From contig JAQJVL010000162.1 in NCBI GenBank assembly GCA_035578905.1, positions 248,001 through 312,000 on the forward strand: a DNA stretch of 64,000 nucleotides, written 5' to 3'. This document shows positions 12,641 to 24,284 of this stretch, piece by piece (position 1 is the first letter of the stretch; each line of letters begins with the position of its first letter). Under the pieces are notes generated by a model. The model worked only from the letters and a program-made list of their open reading frames with translations, made no database searches and was not told the DNA's origin. The position numbers were made by a program, and so were the translations under genes. The DNA comes from Stictocephala bisonia (taxonomy: Eukaryota > Arthropoda > Insecta > Hemiptera > Membracidae).

Positions 12641-12770
12641 TATCTTAAACATTTATTTAGTGTAACAAGTTAGAGAATATTGTAGGTAGCAAGTGTGTTT
12701 CGCCCACACATGCACTGTTGGCGAAGGTCCCAAAGGCAATCAGTGGACCTGTTGATTACCACAGGTATGC
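12640..12770 (-). ncRNA. Degenerate hammerhead-like motif (minus strand)
   Basis: On the minus strand the sequence reads ccactgattgcc, then about 30 bases, then gtgtgggcgaaacacac. This parallels the better motif at 16113-16233 (ccactgaggatgcc ... gcatgggcgaaacg). Flanking minus-strand blocks cgtaggta and ctacctac could extend the closing stem. The core here is CTGATTG, which departs from the CTGANGA hammerhead core, so it would not be expected to cleave. Both may be copies of one dispersed structured repeat. The remaining DNA to 13369 shows no gene. Confidence 0.25.
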
Positions 12771-13369
12771 CAGGAAATTAATCAGCTGTGATAATTGCCT
12801 TCAAAATGACGTCCTTTCTACATTACCTACGTATTGTACAATATATTCACAAGCAAACAGCAATATACTCCCTTGTTACAAACAAGCGACAACAATTATA
12901 AACTTAGTGAAAATATTTAACAACAAAAATCACAGAACGGAGGACCTATTTCATCTTCAGCTAAAAATAAAAGGGATATGAACACTAAAATCTTTGATAT
13001 TGCCATTAATTCTACATAAATATATATATATTTTTTTACTAAAAAGTAAAACATCGATGCATATTTCTTTTCAGGATTTTGGATTCCGGAAATGTTTTCT
13101 TAATACAATTAATAACATATTATCAATAGGCCTGTAATTTATATAAGCAATCATAAATATAACTATTTAATTATACTATACTAATTAATATTCATACTAA
13201 CACCTCTTACCTTCATACCAAGCTGACGTTGGGTAGTTAATATTTTTTATTTTTTCATTTATTATTTTCCATAAAGGATAGGCCAATCTCCTATTTTCCT
13301 TATTTTACCGATTCCTCAAAAACTTTTGATTCAGTTAGTAGAAGTACAGTGTGAAGGTGAATATTACTT
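12771..13369. other. No gene recognised
   Basis: AT-rich DNA up to the foldback element; no supported feature. Confidence 0.5.
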
Positions 13370-14072
13370 ATAGTCCATTGAAAAGTTACATTTGGGGTTG
13401 CGTTTCTTAGAGGACGCAATGTTATTTTTTTGATGTGTAGGGGGGGTAAGTGTAAAGCTAAAATCAAGTTTGTGGGGTCGCCACCCTTGTCCCACGGCCG
13501 CCATCTTGAAAATAGGGGTTGAAACGGTTTTTACGATATATCTCTTATACTATTTATCTGATAAAAAAAATTTGTTAACGTTTTTTTGTTGCTAATTAAA
13601 TTTTCTATAACTTTGGTCCAGTAACTTTTTGTCGTAAAACTATAAATAAAAAAGTTATAGGTGAAAATTTTCAGAAATTCGAGAAAAAAATTTATATTTT
13701 TCGATATAACTTTTTTTATCATTTTACGAAAAAACGATATCAGACCATTTTTTTAGATCGTTTTTTAAGGAACAACTTTTATAAGCAACATTTTTTCATT
13801 TAGTCAATAGCTAAGGTTTTACAGCGCTCCGAAGTGAGTACTATTTTTCAGTACTCTTAACTATACATATTTTATACATGGGTACTAATAATTTGTCATC
13901 AGTTATTTATTTATTTTTTTTATTTTGTTATTATAATTCTTTTAATTAGTAATTTTGCAATGTTATTAATAATTAATTATTGACTCTTTTCCACTCCATT
14001 ACAGAATTTTACAATTATTGATTTTTAAAATAATTTTAAATGTGACGGCCGTTACCGAGAATGCTGTCTAGG
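13370..14072 (+). repeat. Left inverted arm of foldback element
   Basis: Pairs with 14532-15242 over essentially its full length. See the element entry for the shared end sequences. Confidence 0.9.
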
Positions 14073-14273
14073 TAGAAAATACCCAAGCGACCATTAGGGA
14101 ACAAAAGAACAGCTGCTATTATTATTATCATTATTTCTAACCTCTCTTACTGTACGAATAGCTGAGAATATTGTGTTGAAGTTGTCGTTCAACTTATATC
14201 TTTTAGTTGTGCTACATATTTCTCTACGTGCGGATGTATTTTATTCTGTTTTTAATTGTGAAGACGATTTCGA

Positions 14274-14501
14274 ATGATTTTAGACTCGATTTTAACTGCA
14301 GTGAAAACTATTCTTTGTTCTGGAGAGACTTGCAGTAACGTAATGGAACTCTCAGAATTAACAAATGAAAATGACTTTGATGATGAACCACCGACATTGA
14401 CACCCCTTCCTTCTCCAGTTCTCCCACTGATATTTGATTCAGAAAACCGATCAGATGCTGAGCTGCAGCCTGGTCCATCGAAAAGACCGAGGACGGAGTA
14501 G
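14274..14501 (+). CDS. 75-residue acidic, proline-rich ORF in foldback centre
   Basis: This frame starts at ATG 14274 (second ATG at 14343) and ends in TAG. It encodes a short protein with an acidic stretch (ENDFDDEPP, about residues 32-40), a Pro-rich segment (PTLTPLPSPVLPL) and a basic end GPSKRPRTE that resembles a nuclear localisation signal. Its GC content is higher than the arms. I do not recognise a family. The layout resembles the low-complexity N-terminus of many transposase or chromatin proteins, so it may be the first exon or a truncated piece of the element's own gene or of a captured gene. It fills most of the unique centre between the arms. Chance coding cannot be excluded. Confidence 0.35.
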   Translation: MILDSILTAVKTILCSGETCSNVMELSELTNENDFDDEPPTLTPLPSPVLPLIFDSENRSDAELQPGPSKRPRTE

Positions 14502-14531
14502 TTCAAATTTATAAAATCACCGTGGATTAGG

Positions 14532-15242
14532 CCTGGACAGCATTCTCGGTAACGGCCGTCACATTTAAAATTATTTTAAAAATCAATAATTGTAAAATTC
14601 TGTAATGGAGTGGAAAAGAGTCAATAATTAATTATTAATAACATTGCAAAATTACTAATTAAAAGAATTATAATAACAAAATAAAAAAATAAATAAATAA
14701 CTGATGACACATTATTAGTACCCATGTATAAAATATGTATAGTTAAGAGTACTGAAAAATAGTACTCACTTCGGAGCGCTGTAAAACCTTAGCTATTGAC
14801 TAAATGAAAAAATGTTGGTTATAAAAGCTGTTCCTTAAAAAACGATCTACAAAAATGGTCTGATATCGTTTTTTTTCGTAAAATGATAAAAAAAGTTATA
14901 TCTAAAAATATAAATTTTTTTCTCGAATTTCTGAACATTTTCACTTATAATTTTTTTATTTATAGTTTTACGACAAAACGTTACTAGACCAAAGTTATAG
15001 AGAATTTAATTAGCAACAAAAAACGATACAAATTTTTTTTATCAGATAAATAGTTTAAGAGATATATCGTAAAAACCGTTTCAACCCCTATTTTCAAGAT
15101 GGCGGCCGTGGGACAAGGGTGGCGACCCCACAAACTTGATTTTAGCTTTACACTTACCCCCCCTACACATCAAAAAAATAAAATAGCGTCCTCTAAAAAA
15201 CGCAAGGTGAGGCCTAAAAAATGTAACATTTCAATGGACTAT
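14532..15242 (-). repeat. Right inverted arm of foldback element
   Basis: Reverse complement of 13370-14072; about 8 bp longer through small indels in its homopolymer runs. Confidence 0.9.
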
Positions 15243-15689
15243 TATACAAACTAACATTCAAGGCCAGGATTTGAACCATGCTATCTGTAACTATACTTTA
15301 TTAAAAAAACGTACTATTCTATTTAAAAATAAAGTTTACATCCAACATTAATTGTATCATAAAAAAATCTATACTAATTAAATATTTAAAGTCTCTCTAT
15401 TCCTTCCTCATTTATTTATTATTTTTCATACATAATTTAAAAAGAGTATGAAAGCCTTTATATCAAGGCCTTACTAGGGTTCAATTTATCCACAATGCTG
15501 ATATACAGTTTAACATAAAAATAAATGAAACTGCTGACGTGTTGCCGATACAAAATAATTTAAAGAGTGAATTACTGTCCCTAGTAATAAATTACACTTA
15601 ATTAAAGTTAAATATATGTTGGAGTGTAAATGATATTTATTTTCATTATTTAATATTAGTCACCAGTTATCATTAAGATTGAATATATA

Positions 15690-15965
15690 TGGATGAATAT
15701 GAGGAGTTGATGAGTTTGATGAGTGTGGGTAAACGAATGTAGTCATTGTTACTAACTAAGGTCACCTGTTCCTCAGGAAGAGCTTTCTATTAAAAGTCTA
15801 ATAGCCAAGGCATATAAGGGGCCTATATCTTTATATGGAATCCGAACTAAATTTTATTTTTCTGATTTTCAACTAACTGAAAAGCTTGACACTCGTTTGT
15901 ATTCCGTATACAACATCAAGCCCTGACTACCACCCAACACTGACACCCCAGTCGTGGAGTCATTT
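15690..15965 (-). mobile_element. SINE A, reverse-oriented, 5'-truncated
   Basis: On the minus strand it contains the family signatures tgggtggtagtcagggc (5' side), the degraded cgg-attcc box, a ttggct-type ccagg segment, and gtaacaatgactacattcgt near the 3' end. The first ~130 bases of the full SINE are missing. Confidence 0.75.
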
Positions 15966-16112
15966 TAACATAACAACAATGATAACCAGAAAGTTGTAAT
16001 AATCTGTAAAAATAGTAGAATAAACCATTGTGAAATAGTTTAAACTCAGGTAGGTTGAACTATTATATCACAATTCGTAGGCTTAACCACCTGGTGTCAT
16101 TACTAAAAACTA

Positions 16113-16233
16113 AAGGTGTTATTTACAATATTTACATCATAAAACGTTTAAGAGATGCCACTGAGGATGCCACATCTCAGCATGGGCGAAACGTTTGACA
16201 TACTATATACTCGTAAGTATTGTAAATAATACC
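16113..16233 (+). ncRNA. Hammerhead-ribozyme-like hairpin, possibly Penelope-type
   Basis: The core CTGAGGA (fits CTGANGA) near 16161 is followed after about 20 bases by GAAA in gggcgaaacg. Upstream aaacgt pairs with acgttt after the core, giving a 6-bp closing stem in the stem-III position. Outside that, ggtgttatttacaat (about 16113) is the near complement of attgtaaataatacc (about 16219), extending a long rod. Stem II would be only the short pair gcc/ggc with an imperfect first pair, and I see no good stem I, so activity is doubtful. Penelope-like elements are known to carry minimal hammerhead motifs with this look. An ordinary palindromic MITE is the alternative. Confidence 0.35.
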
Positions 16234-16310
16234 AAAAGATTTAATTTTCAGAAAGTACTATATAAATATTCATAATGTTTATTTCAGTGAGTGCTTTTGA
16301 ATATTTTATA

Positions 16311-17542
16311 CAGGGTGTTACAAAAAGATTGGACTGGCTGTGCATTTTGAAATTCTATGTGTGATTCTAAGCTAAAAATTAACAATACCATTTTTCCAAC
16401 TACCGCTTTCTTTAGCAGACGCCATTTTGTTTTTTACATAAACAATTTATATCTTTCTTGTTAGCTTTACGATTGTTACAAAATTCAATAATTAGGTTCA
16501 TGCTACAAGTTATTATTTAGTAAAAAAATTTTTTAAATTATCTTTGTTATTTTCAAAATGGCGGTAATTTTATTTTTAATTTAACAAATATCTATATAGC
16601 TTACAAAAACGTTTGCAAACAACTTTTCCTTTCTAGTGATAGCTAATTTGTAAAAATCGCTTAAGAAATAAATATTTTATGAATTAACTTAAATTAACAA
16701 GCAAACAAATTGGCTACTGATTTGACAGTATTTGAACAGAAGTTAATTCGTAAAATAGTTATTTAATAACAAAATTTAACAAATGAAGTATAAATAGGAA
16801 AGGAAAAGTAGTTTACAAACATTTTTATGACCTACACAATTTTGATAAAACCAATGTTTTTTTGTTTAGATACTTGTTAAAATGAAAATAAAATGGCAGT
16901 TATTTCAAAAATCAAAAATATAATTGAATACTATTTTTGTCCACATACTACCTTCTAAATGTCGGCACTGGTGGCACAGTGCTGTAACCCAGCTACTTGG
17001 AGACAAAGTGTTTGGGAGATTGTAGGCGATAGGTTCCATGTTCGGTTCTCTTAATACTGACACGATGTCCACTCAATGGTTGTCATCAACGTAGACACTA
17101 CTAGAGAAGTCTGGAGTGTCCGTGTTGAATGGTAGTCAAGGCTCAGATGTTGTGTGGGGAAGAGAACTGAGTGTCAGACTTGTCAGAGAGCTGAAAATTA
17201 GACCAACAATACGTGGTTCAGATTCCACGTAAAGCTGTAGATCCCATGGTTGCTCTGGCTATTGGTTTATTAATAAATAGTCCTTTCTGAGCTAAGTCGA
17301 ACTCAGCTAGTAACAATGGCTACACTCGTTCATGAATGAATAATGAACACCCCTATTTACTGAGTTTTTTAATAATCGTTAAGACAAAAATAAAGATTAA
17401 AATTGTTTTATGGCAAAAACAAAATGGCGTCTAGCTGCTGAACAAAGCGGAAATAGAAAAAATATTATTCTTCAGTTTTAGCTTAAAATCGCACAAATAA
17501 TCTGATAATGCATAGCCAGCCCAACCTTTTTTTAACACCCTG
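16311..17542. mobile_element. TA-flanked DNA element with CAGGGTGTT ends
   Basis: The left end cagggtgttacaaaaag (16311) and the right end, whose complement reads cagggtgttaaaaaaagg, are inverted repeats. Similarity continues about 130 bp inward, including ggctgtgcatt / ggctatgcatt and the shared gccattttgtttt. TA lies immediately outside both ends, as for Tc1/mariner-type insertions. No transposase frame remains, so this is a MITE or deleted derivative. A SINE A copy sits inside it. Confidence 0.8.
16961..17345 (+). mobile_element. SINE A, near full-length, nested
   Basis: One of the best-kept SINE A copies. The 5' head ggtggcacagtgctgtaacc with a later aggttccatg-type segment resembles pol III A and B boxes about 55-60 bp apart, suggesting a tRNA-derived head. 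The middle has gagtgtccgtgttgaatgg and the palindromic tacgtggttcagattccacg. The 3' part has gtaacaatggctacactcgt. It is inserted in the CAGGGTGTT element and is therefore younger than it. Confidence 0.85.
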
Positions 17543-20369
17543 TATAGTCCGCAAAAATAAATCAATTAATTGTGAATTATAAGCCAGTAAATTTTATGGA
17601 ATTGTTAGTAAAGTTACAGTGAACTGGTAAACAATTGATATATTTAACATTTTAACAAGCTAGCCCCTAAAAGAAAGTAGCGGGAAGAGTAAGATGCCTG
17701 GGAGAGCAAAAGTCAGCCCCAGTTTACCGAGATCTCAACTCTGATTGCTAATTTGTTTGGTACATGTACCACACACTGCAGACAACATCGTGTAGTGGAA
17801 TTCCAGGAAGGAATACTCTGTCTGTGAGAGGAGAATAAAGTCGTGTGTCTTGGTACTGACAGCAACTGCCTTGTTGTGCCTGTTTAACAATAGAATATGT
17901 CAATTTTATTTTTAAATATTGTACCAGAAACACTCTATTTATGATCCAAAATTTTCTATTATAGCAAAACTTCTCTCTAATACTAAATAAACAAAAATAA
18001 GAGACATGACTCTAAAATCATACTATATAATATCCATACTTGAATTAGTTAAAGCTCCTAGTCCATATTGTTTTGTTTGTATTTTTTTTATTTTACCCAT
18101 CAACTAGACAACACGAAATGAAAAACAGGTATTTTACTAAAAATATATACATTTAGGAGCATTTAAGTATAGTATGCACATTTTGGTTACATCACGAAAA
18201 GGTCTATTAAAATCTAAAATTTGTGTAATTTTAGAGGATTAGTAAATTAATATATTTTACACGTATGATTGTATACACTAAATAGTTTTATCTCGTAAAA
18301 CACGCTTGATTTTGGAAAACAAATTTTTAAACATGATATGTGATATTGGACCATGTACCATTACGTTTAATTCTATATTGTAGTTGTTTGAATTTGAAAT
18401 ACGATAGAATTTTTAGGTTAATGAGTACAGGATTTTATTCACTCCTTGACTTTTTAACCTTTTAAAATTCACATGGTTGTTTCAGAAAACGCAATTTGTT
18501 TGAACAGGTTAGTTAAATTCATTTCATATAATATACTTATTTTATGAATAAAATTACCAATTTTTTACACCGATATTTATATAATACAGACGTACAACTC
18601 CAATCTTACATACTAATGAATTGTGTCCAATAAGTGTGCAAAGGTTAAAAAGGATGTCTTATTTTACCAGGTGAAGTTAGAGCTAAGAAGCACTCTAACA
18701 CTTAACTTGGGGGGACTTAACAGCTTAAAGGTGACTTTCGAACCACTATCAGTGATTGGGAAGGTTGGCTGCGTGCTAGTTAAGGATCGCACAGACCCAT
18801 CCAAGGAACAGCCACACTTAATGTTGCTTGATATCGTTATATTGCGTAACATCACAACACGGTAAAGGCAACTAGTAAAGGGCCATTATTATGGTATGTG
18901 TGTGTTGGTGATGACTCTCTCTTATATCAACACATACATATATACCGTGGATGACCCTCCCACCCAATTAAAAAAAAAAAAATAATAAAAAACTGTTGTA
19001 TAAGTTATTTTATATAATATATAAATTATCGGGTAAAAATAAATACATTGTGGCACATGTCACTTACTGTCGACGCAAAAATTATGTGCACCCAAGTTTG
19101 AAGGTTTGTTTACTAAGGAACTAAAAGGCCTACGAAAATCTAATCACACAATTGTTTTCTTCGTTTAATTATACGTTATGGCATCAAAATTGTATTACAA
19201 ATTTAATTAATTTCTATCATAGCTGGAACAATAAATGGACCGTAATTTTATTACTGAAAACTAAGTTACTGTATCTTATTTATATACTTTTAATACATGG
19301 TTGATGGGGATGTTTTCTGTGTTTTATAAATTTTAAGATTAGAATTAATCAAGAAAAAAAGTTCTTATCAATTCCTTGAAACATTGATTTCTTGCCTTTT
19401 GGAGGTCGTAAAATTAATTACTTGTTGTATCTTACTTGTAAAATCTTGTTGTAATCCTTGTGACATGTATAATTACAATAAATTACTGTTATATGTGTAT
19501 GTAAATGCAGTGATTTTAAAACGTTTAAAATCAATTAAAAATAACTTATTGTTGATAACTATTAATTGACTGAAATAAATATAAAATCACTAATTTAATT
19601 ATACATAGGAAACTAACGTATAGTAACTATACATGCTATATGGATTACAACAAGACCAAGTAATTAATTTTATGACCTCTAGAAGCTAAGAAAACAATGT
19701 TTCAGGGAATAAACTTTTTTCTCTATTAGTAATAAATTATAAAACTTATAGGAAACATTCATATCAAGCTTGTATTAAAATATACTTGCGGTACAGTAAC
19801 GAGGTTTTCAGTAATAATGCTGTAAATTTGATGTGCAGTTAAAATTCCGTAACTTTATTTGTTCAAACTGGAAAAACAATTAATTAATCGTGTAATACAA
19901 TTTAAAAATACATATGTCATAATGTACAATTAAACGAGGAACATTGTTTAACAAAAACAAATGATTGAAAAAAGATTTTTTTGAATATAAAAATATGGCC
20001 TATGATTTATGTAAAAATAAATATAAAAATATGGCCTATGATTTATGTAAAAATAAATATCATTGAAGTTCTTAAAATAATACAGCTCTCTTCGTCTTTT
20101 TTCATGAACGGTATCTCTCTCTCGGTAGATCCTACGTGCCAAGCCGAAGATGAGTCGCCCGAGCCAATATAAGTGACGGCACGTGTCGGACGTGATTCAG
20201 TGGCACTGACTTCATTGATATTTTTCAGAGCATTTTACCTCAATCTCTAAATATTTCGAAGTAGATTGAGGTTGCTTCTTGGGCATAAAAATCAACTTAT
20301 TACTATTTTTGTGTTGAAATTAACTAAATATGTGGATTGTAATGAGATAAACGTTTTAAATAATACATA
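17543..20369. other. No supported gene; a GC-richer patch at 18620-18960
   Basis: Mostly AT-rich. Positions 18623-18865 hold an 80-codon open frame in locally GC-richer DNA, but it matches nothing I know and an opposite-strand frame is equally open. It is followed by a hairpin (tatgtgtgtgttg ... caacacatacata), a minisatellite-like ccctcccaccc, and a poly-A at 18969. This looks like an old retroposon rather than an exon, but no family could be named. Confidence 0.35.
19985..20056. repeat. 36-bp tandem duplication (2 copies)
   Basis: atataaaaatatggcctatg starts at 19985 and again at 20021. The two units are essentially identical, implying a recent duplication. Confidence 0.9.
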
Positions 20370-20753
20370 TGGGGTATTTCTTTTAAAACGAAACCCCATT
20401 TATAAGTACAGAAAACGAAGGTTTAAGATAATTACAAGCTCATAGGTTGGTAGCCCTGGTTCTTCTTCTTCCTTGGCTATCAGCTGATTGTTGCATTGTT
20501 GTTCCCTTTATTTGGGTTTCGTGCAATTTAATTAAGTTGAGGTTAGAAACACAGTGTTTAGCAAAGACCAGAGATTGTTTATTGTGGAGGATATTAAAAC
20601 AAAATCGTTTGTTTTATGTCAAGATGATTTCGAACAGTATTCTGAACCCGTTGTATTAACTATATGAAGGACTATTGTTAATTGTAAGTAAAGTATTGCA
20701 ATTTAATTGATCCCATTTCAAGTCATGGGTTGTGTTTTAAAAGAAACACCCTG
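20370..20753. mobile_element. 384-bp MITE, TA-flanked, GGGTGTTTC-type ends
   Basis: The left end tggggtatttcttttaaaac and the complement of the right end, cagggtgtttcttttaaaac, match over 20 positions with three differences. TA lies outside each end. The centre has a 70-codon frame (20447-20659) that I do not recognise and treat as chance. Confidence 0.75.
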
Positions 20754-20851
20754 TATAATCAGAATGCATACCGTCTAATAATATTGTAATATGTACATTA
20801 ATTGAAATACTCTAAATTTAGCTATTGATGCTCGTTTACACATAACCCAAA

Positions 20852-21210
20852 TCGTGCCATACACTGATACGAAATCCGTTCAATGTTGCCATCAACGTGG
20901 ACACTATTAGAGAATTCTGGGGTGTCAATGTTGGGTGGTATCAGTGCCTGGATGTGGGGAAGATTACTGAGTAACAAGGCTTCTCATTCAGATGAAAATT
21001 CAACCAAATCTCCGTGGTTTAGATTCAACGTATATATATGTAGGTCTTTTAGTTTTCCTGGCTATTGGAATATTGAATGGCTCTTTATAAGTAATGATAA
21101 ATCTAAGGTAGTAACAAAGACTACACCGGTCATCCACACTCCTCCCACCCTCATATAATAATTCGTATTCTCTTAAAATGCCGAAAGTTGTATCGGCGTC
21201 TTAAATCTGA
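20852..21210 (+). mobile_element. SINE A, diverged copy
   Basis: Contains aacgtggacactattagag, gtgtcaatgttgggtggt, ccgtggtttagattcaacg, and a 3' end with gttgtatcggcgtctt. The head is missing. The last block also occurs at the 25085 copy, marking a sub-family with a longer 3' end. Confidence 0.75.
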
Positions 21211-21867
21211 CGATAATCTAAGAATAATCTGAGATAGTAATGGGAACAATGAAAGATTTTTTATTCAATGCAACTGTAATTAAAATATAGGCTATTTGGA
21301 ATTACATAATTTCCCTTAACAAGATATTTTTGGACGACTTTATTCCTCTACAGAAGCATTAACATTTTGTTGTTGTTTTTTTTTTAAATTCATTTAAGAG
21401 TTGTCATGTGTTGAACATTATACAACGTTATGCAACAAAATTATAAACGAGTGAAGTACCAACCTGCGTTAGAAAAATCTCCCCACAGTCTCTAGTGATT
21501 AAGCCACCACACTGAAAAATGGGAATTTTGTAAATGAGGGTTTAATGTACTCATGTTAATTCAGTTATTATTATAAGTCGGTGTACAATTTGAAACTTAT
21601 TTATTTTCACTATTTATACTAAGGCATAGTGACATGATTTTATGTAGTAAATAATGATTATACTACTACCTAATAATATTGATAGATTGCTAATTAAAAT
21701 ATTTGTTGAAGGGAACAATATTTCCTTTCACATGATCCATTACAATATGCGTGAACTTTATTCAAGTAATGGCTGAGTTTGGGACTCAAACCTTGGACGT
21801 TAGACTAGTGTACCTGTGTGGTATAAATATTATTGTAATATGATTATTTTAATATTATTGTAATATG

Positions 21868-22290
21868 TAACTCAGCTACTGGGGGACAAAGTGTTGTTGA
21901 GATTGTAGGCGATAGGTTCTACACCTGGACCTCCTAATACTGACACGACGTCTGCTCAACGGTTGCCGTAGAGTTGGACACTACTAGATACAGTAAGTCT
22001 GGAGTGTCCATGTTGGGTGGTAGTCAAGGTTGAAATATTATGTAGGTAGGAAAACTGAGTGTCAAGGTTGTCAGTTAGCTGAACATAAGACCAACACTAC
22101 GTGGTTTGGATTCCACGTAAAGCTGCAGGTCCCTTAGTTGCCCTGGCTTTTGGGCTATTTATAAATAGCTCTTTCTGAGGAACAGTCGACTTTAGTTAGT
22201 AACAATGCCTACACTCATGACATCACACTCATTTGCCCCTTATATTCACCTATATCTTGGAGATCGGCACCTTATTAATGAATAATGAAT
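21868..22290 (+). mobile_element. SINE A, nearly complete
   Basis: Starts within the head at gctactgggggacaaagtg and keeps tgtaggcgataggttctaca, the tacgtggtttggattccacg palindrome, and the tail tatatcttggagatcggc ending in attaatgaataatgaa. Only the first ~20 bases of the family head are lost. Confidence 0.85.
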
Positions 22291-24099
22291 TATAGAGTGA
22301 TTACATCATTGAAATAATGCATAAAGAGATATATTAAATAATGATGATGAAAGGAGTTTAACTCTACAACAAGTCAGACCTATTCCATTAAGTAAATAAG
22401 AAAAACCATTGCTGTTTTTTAAAATATTTTTTCTGAAAACCTACATGCACTTTCAAAGCTTATTATATAGGCTTAAACCTATTAATTTGGAAAATTTTAC
22501 TGCTTAACAATTCTTAATTAGGAACTTAAATTTAGTAGAATAAGCACTGTATAAATGTTTTAATCATACAAGATTTTTTATACTTTTTAAAACCAAACAT
22601 AGGGTAAAACTGTCCGTTAAAAAAACAATTGTCATTGTTGTACAAAACAATGTGTCAAATATTTTGCATTGTTTCTTTATTTTCATGTAAGACAGATGTT
22701 TAAAGAGATGCATCATATGAGGGAAAGAATAGCGTAAATATGACAACTTCATAAAGACAAATAATATTAGCTCTAAAATATTAAATCTTATCAAATTTGG
22801 ATATAAAATAACTAGGAAGACTAATAACCCCTTCTAAATTGATATTGCTTAAGAGATAAACAGTAAAGATCTTTTTAAAAAAGAGCAATGGAAAATTGGA
22901 TTCTAACATAAAATACGACAGCTTTGAACAACATTTAAGCAATTATGAACGTCTGGAAAAATACTTCTCTCTTTATTGAATGTCTGCTGAGACTTGTCTT
23001 AAACGAATGTTTCATTTTAACATTACAGTAACTTTAGAGTTTTAAATGAGGGTTAAAGATCTTTATAAAAAGATGTAATACCACAAAAACAATTAAAAAA
23101 CCTAAATTTAACTGATAGAAAATCCTAATGTTTAATTTATGAAAACTGTTTCACTGGAAACGAGATGTACTTTAAAAACATTTTTCTATAATTAGCTATT
23201 TTTTAAGATTGTATAGTCTATGATTTAGCTTTATGATTATTAGTACACATTAAAAAAACCTAGTACCTTTATCATTAAAATTATATGTGTAACGACGACT
23301 ACATAAATACATTTTTGAGCTATGGGAATGTACCTTTTCGTAAATGTGTTTAATTATATCTATGTGAACCTAACAATCGTAAAGCTAACAAAAGGAATTT
23401 ACCTTAAATTGTATTGAAACACCATTTGATGGTAGACCTATCATTACCAAATGTAAACTGTAATCAGTTTTCTGTGAACTGTAATTTTAATGAAAATTAA
23501 AACTAAATAAAAAATATCAAAAAATTATTAATGGCCATTTTAACGGCGATATAAAATTATTAAGTAGGATACAAAGAAAGCTTTTTTATTTTAGAAACAG
23601 CTATAAACAATAATACCAGTTTGAAACAAGTTTTATTTTATTTTTAAGTACGATCATACGATGATATTATTTATTTATGAAATATTTATAGTTTTTATAT
23701 CTCACCTGATTCTTCATAATCAGTTTCAGTGGAGATTTAGTACTTATATGTTTTGAGTTTAAATTTTAATTCAAAAAATTTGTTCATTATTTACATTTCA
23801 AAATATCTTTTGAATATAGTTTGGAATTTAATATCCTAAGTATCAATTTAATTGTGTTAGGTCCAAAGGATTCTATAATATATTTATTTTTCAAGACGCT
23901 GCACATTTATTTTTACTGTTTTACAAGTTAAGGGTAAAAAAATGCAAACAGATGTGTCTCAACTCTTTTATTGATTTTTAGCGTTATACAATTGGCTATT
24001 GTCTCTATTGATACCAAATGTTTGAATCCTAAGTCACTTGGTTTTATTATTCTCAGTACATATATGTAAAATTTATTGGTCTATGGCGATCATACTTTT
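22291..24099. other. No gene recognised
   Basis: AT-rich DNA with no supported coding region or repeat family. Confidence 0.55.
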
Positions 24100-24205
24100 T
24101 GGTATCGTATTCGCGACACGCTAAGTCATAAAATGTAGGACTTAGAGCACTCACCAAGAGCCTACGTTACGAGACCTGTTCACGCTCCGGAATTCCACTC
24201 AATAA
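24100..24205. repeat. Dispersed repeat E, copy 1
   Basis: The segment from about attcgcgacacgctaagtca to acgagacctgttc is paralleled at 35487-35600 (attcacaacacgccacgtca ... atgagatctgttc). Both have a central cacc-aagag motif. It adjoins a reverse SINE A fragment here and may be part of the same insertion. Confidence 0.6.
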
Positions 24206-24284
24206 CATAATGTACTGAAACTCGGGCTACGATACTGCATGGATAAACGACCCAGTGTGACTAGTATTTAGATTTTCTCAGGTC

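Larger units (their letters stand above)
13370..15242. mobile_element. Foldback-type element with ~0.7-kb inverted arms
   Basis: The left arm 13370-14072 and right arm 14532-15242 are reverse complements over about 700 bp with only scattered substitutions and small indels. The outer ends share atagtccattga, and TTA lies directly outside both ends (reading ttatagtcc on the left, ggactatta on the right), a possible 3-bp target duplication. The inner ends share gttaccgagaatgctgtc. Between them is a 459-bp unique centre with one small ORF (14274-14501). The arms carry a conserved outer segment with gccaccc, ggccgccatcttg and aggggttgaaacgg, followed by poly-T and poly-A runs. A transcript through it would fold into a very long double-stranded hairpin. 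I see no transposase, so it is probably non-autonomous. Confidence 0.9.

Noticed and set aside
18623..18865. Possible exon in a GC-richer patch
   Set aside because: Both strands are equally open, no recognised motif, and the patch ends in a poly-A, so it looks more like an old retroposon.
21770..21830. Minus-strand B-box-like ggtttgagtccc as a tRNA-derived SINE
   Set aside because: No A box or recognisable tail; single weak match.
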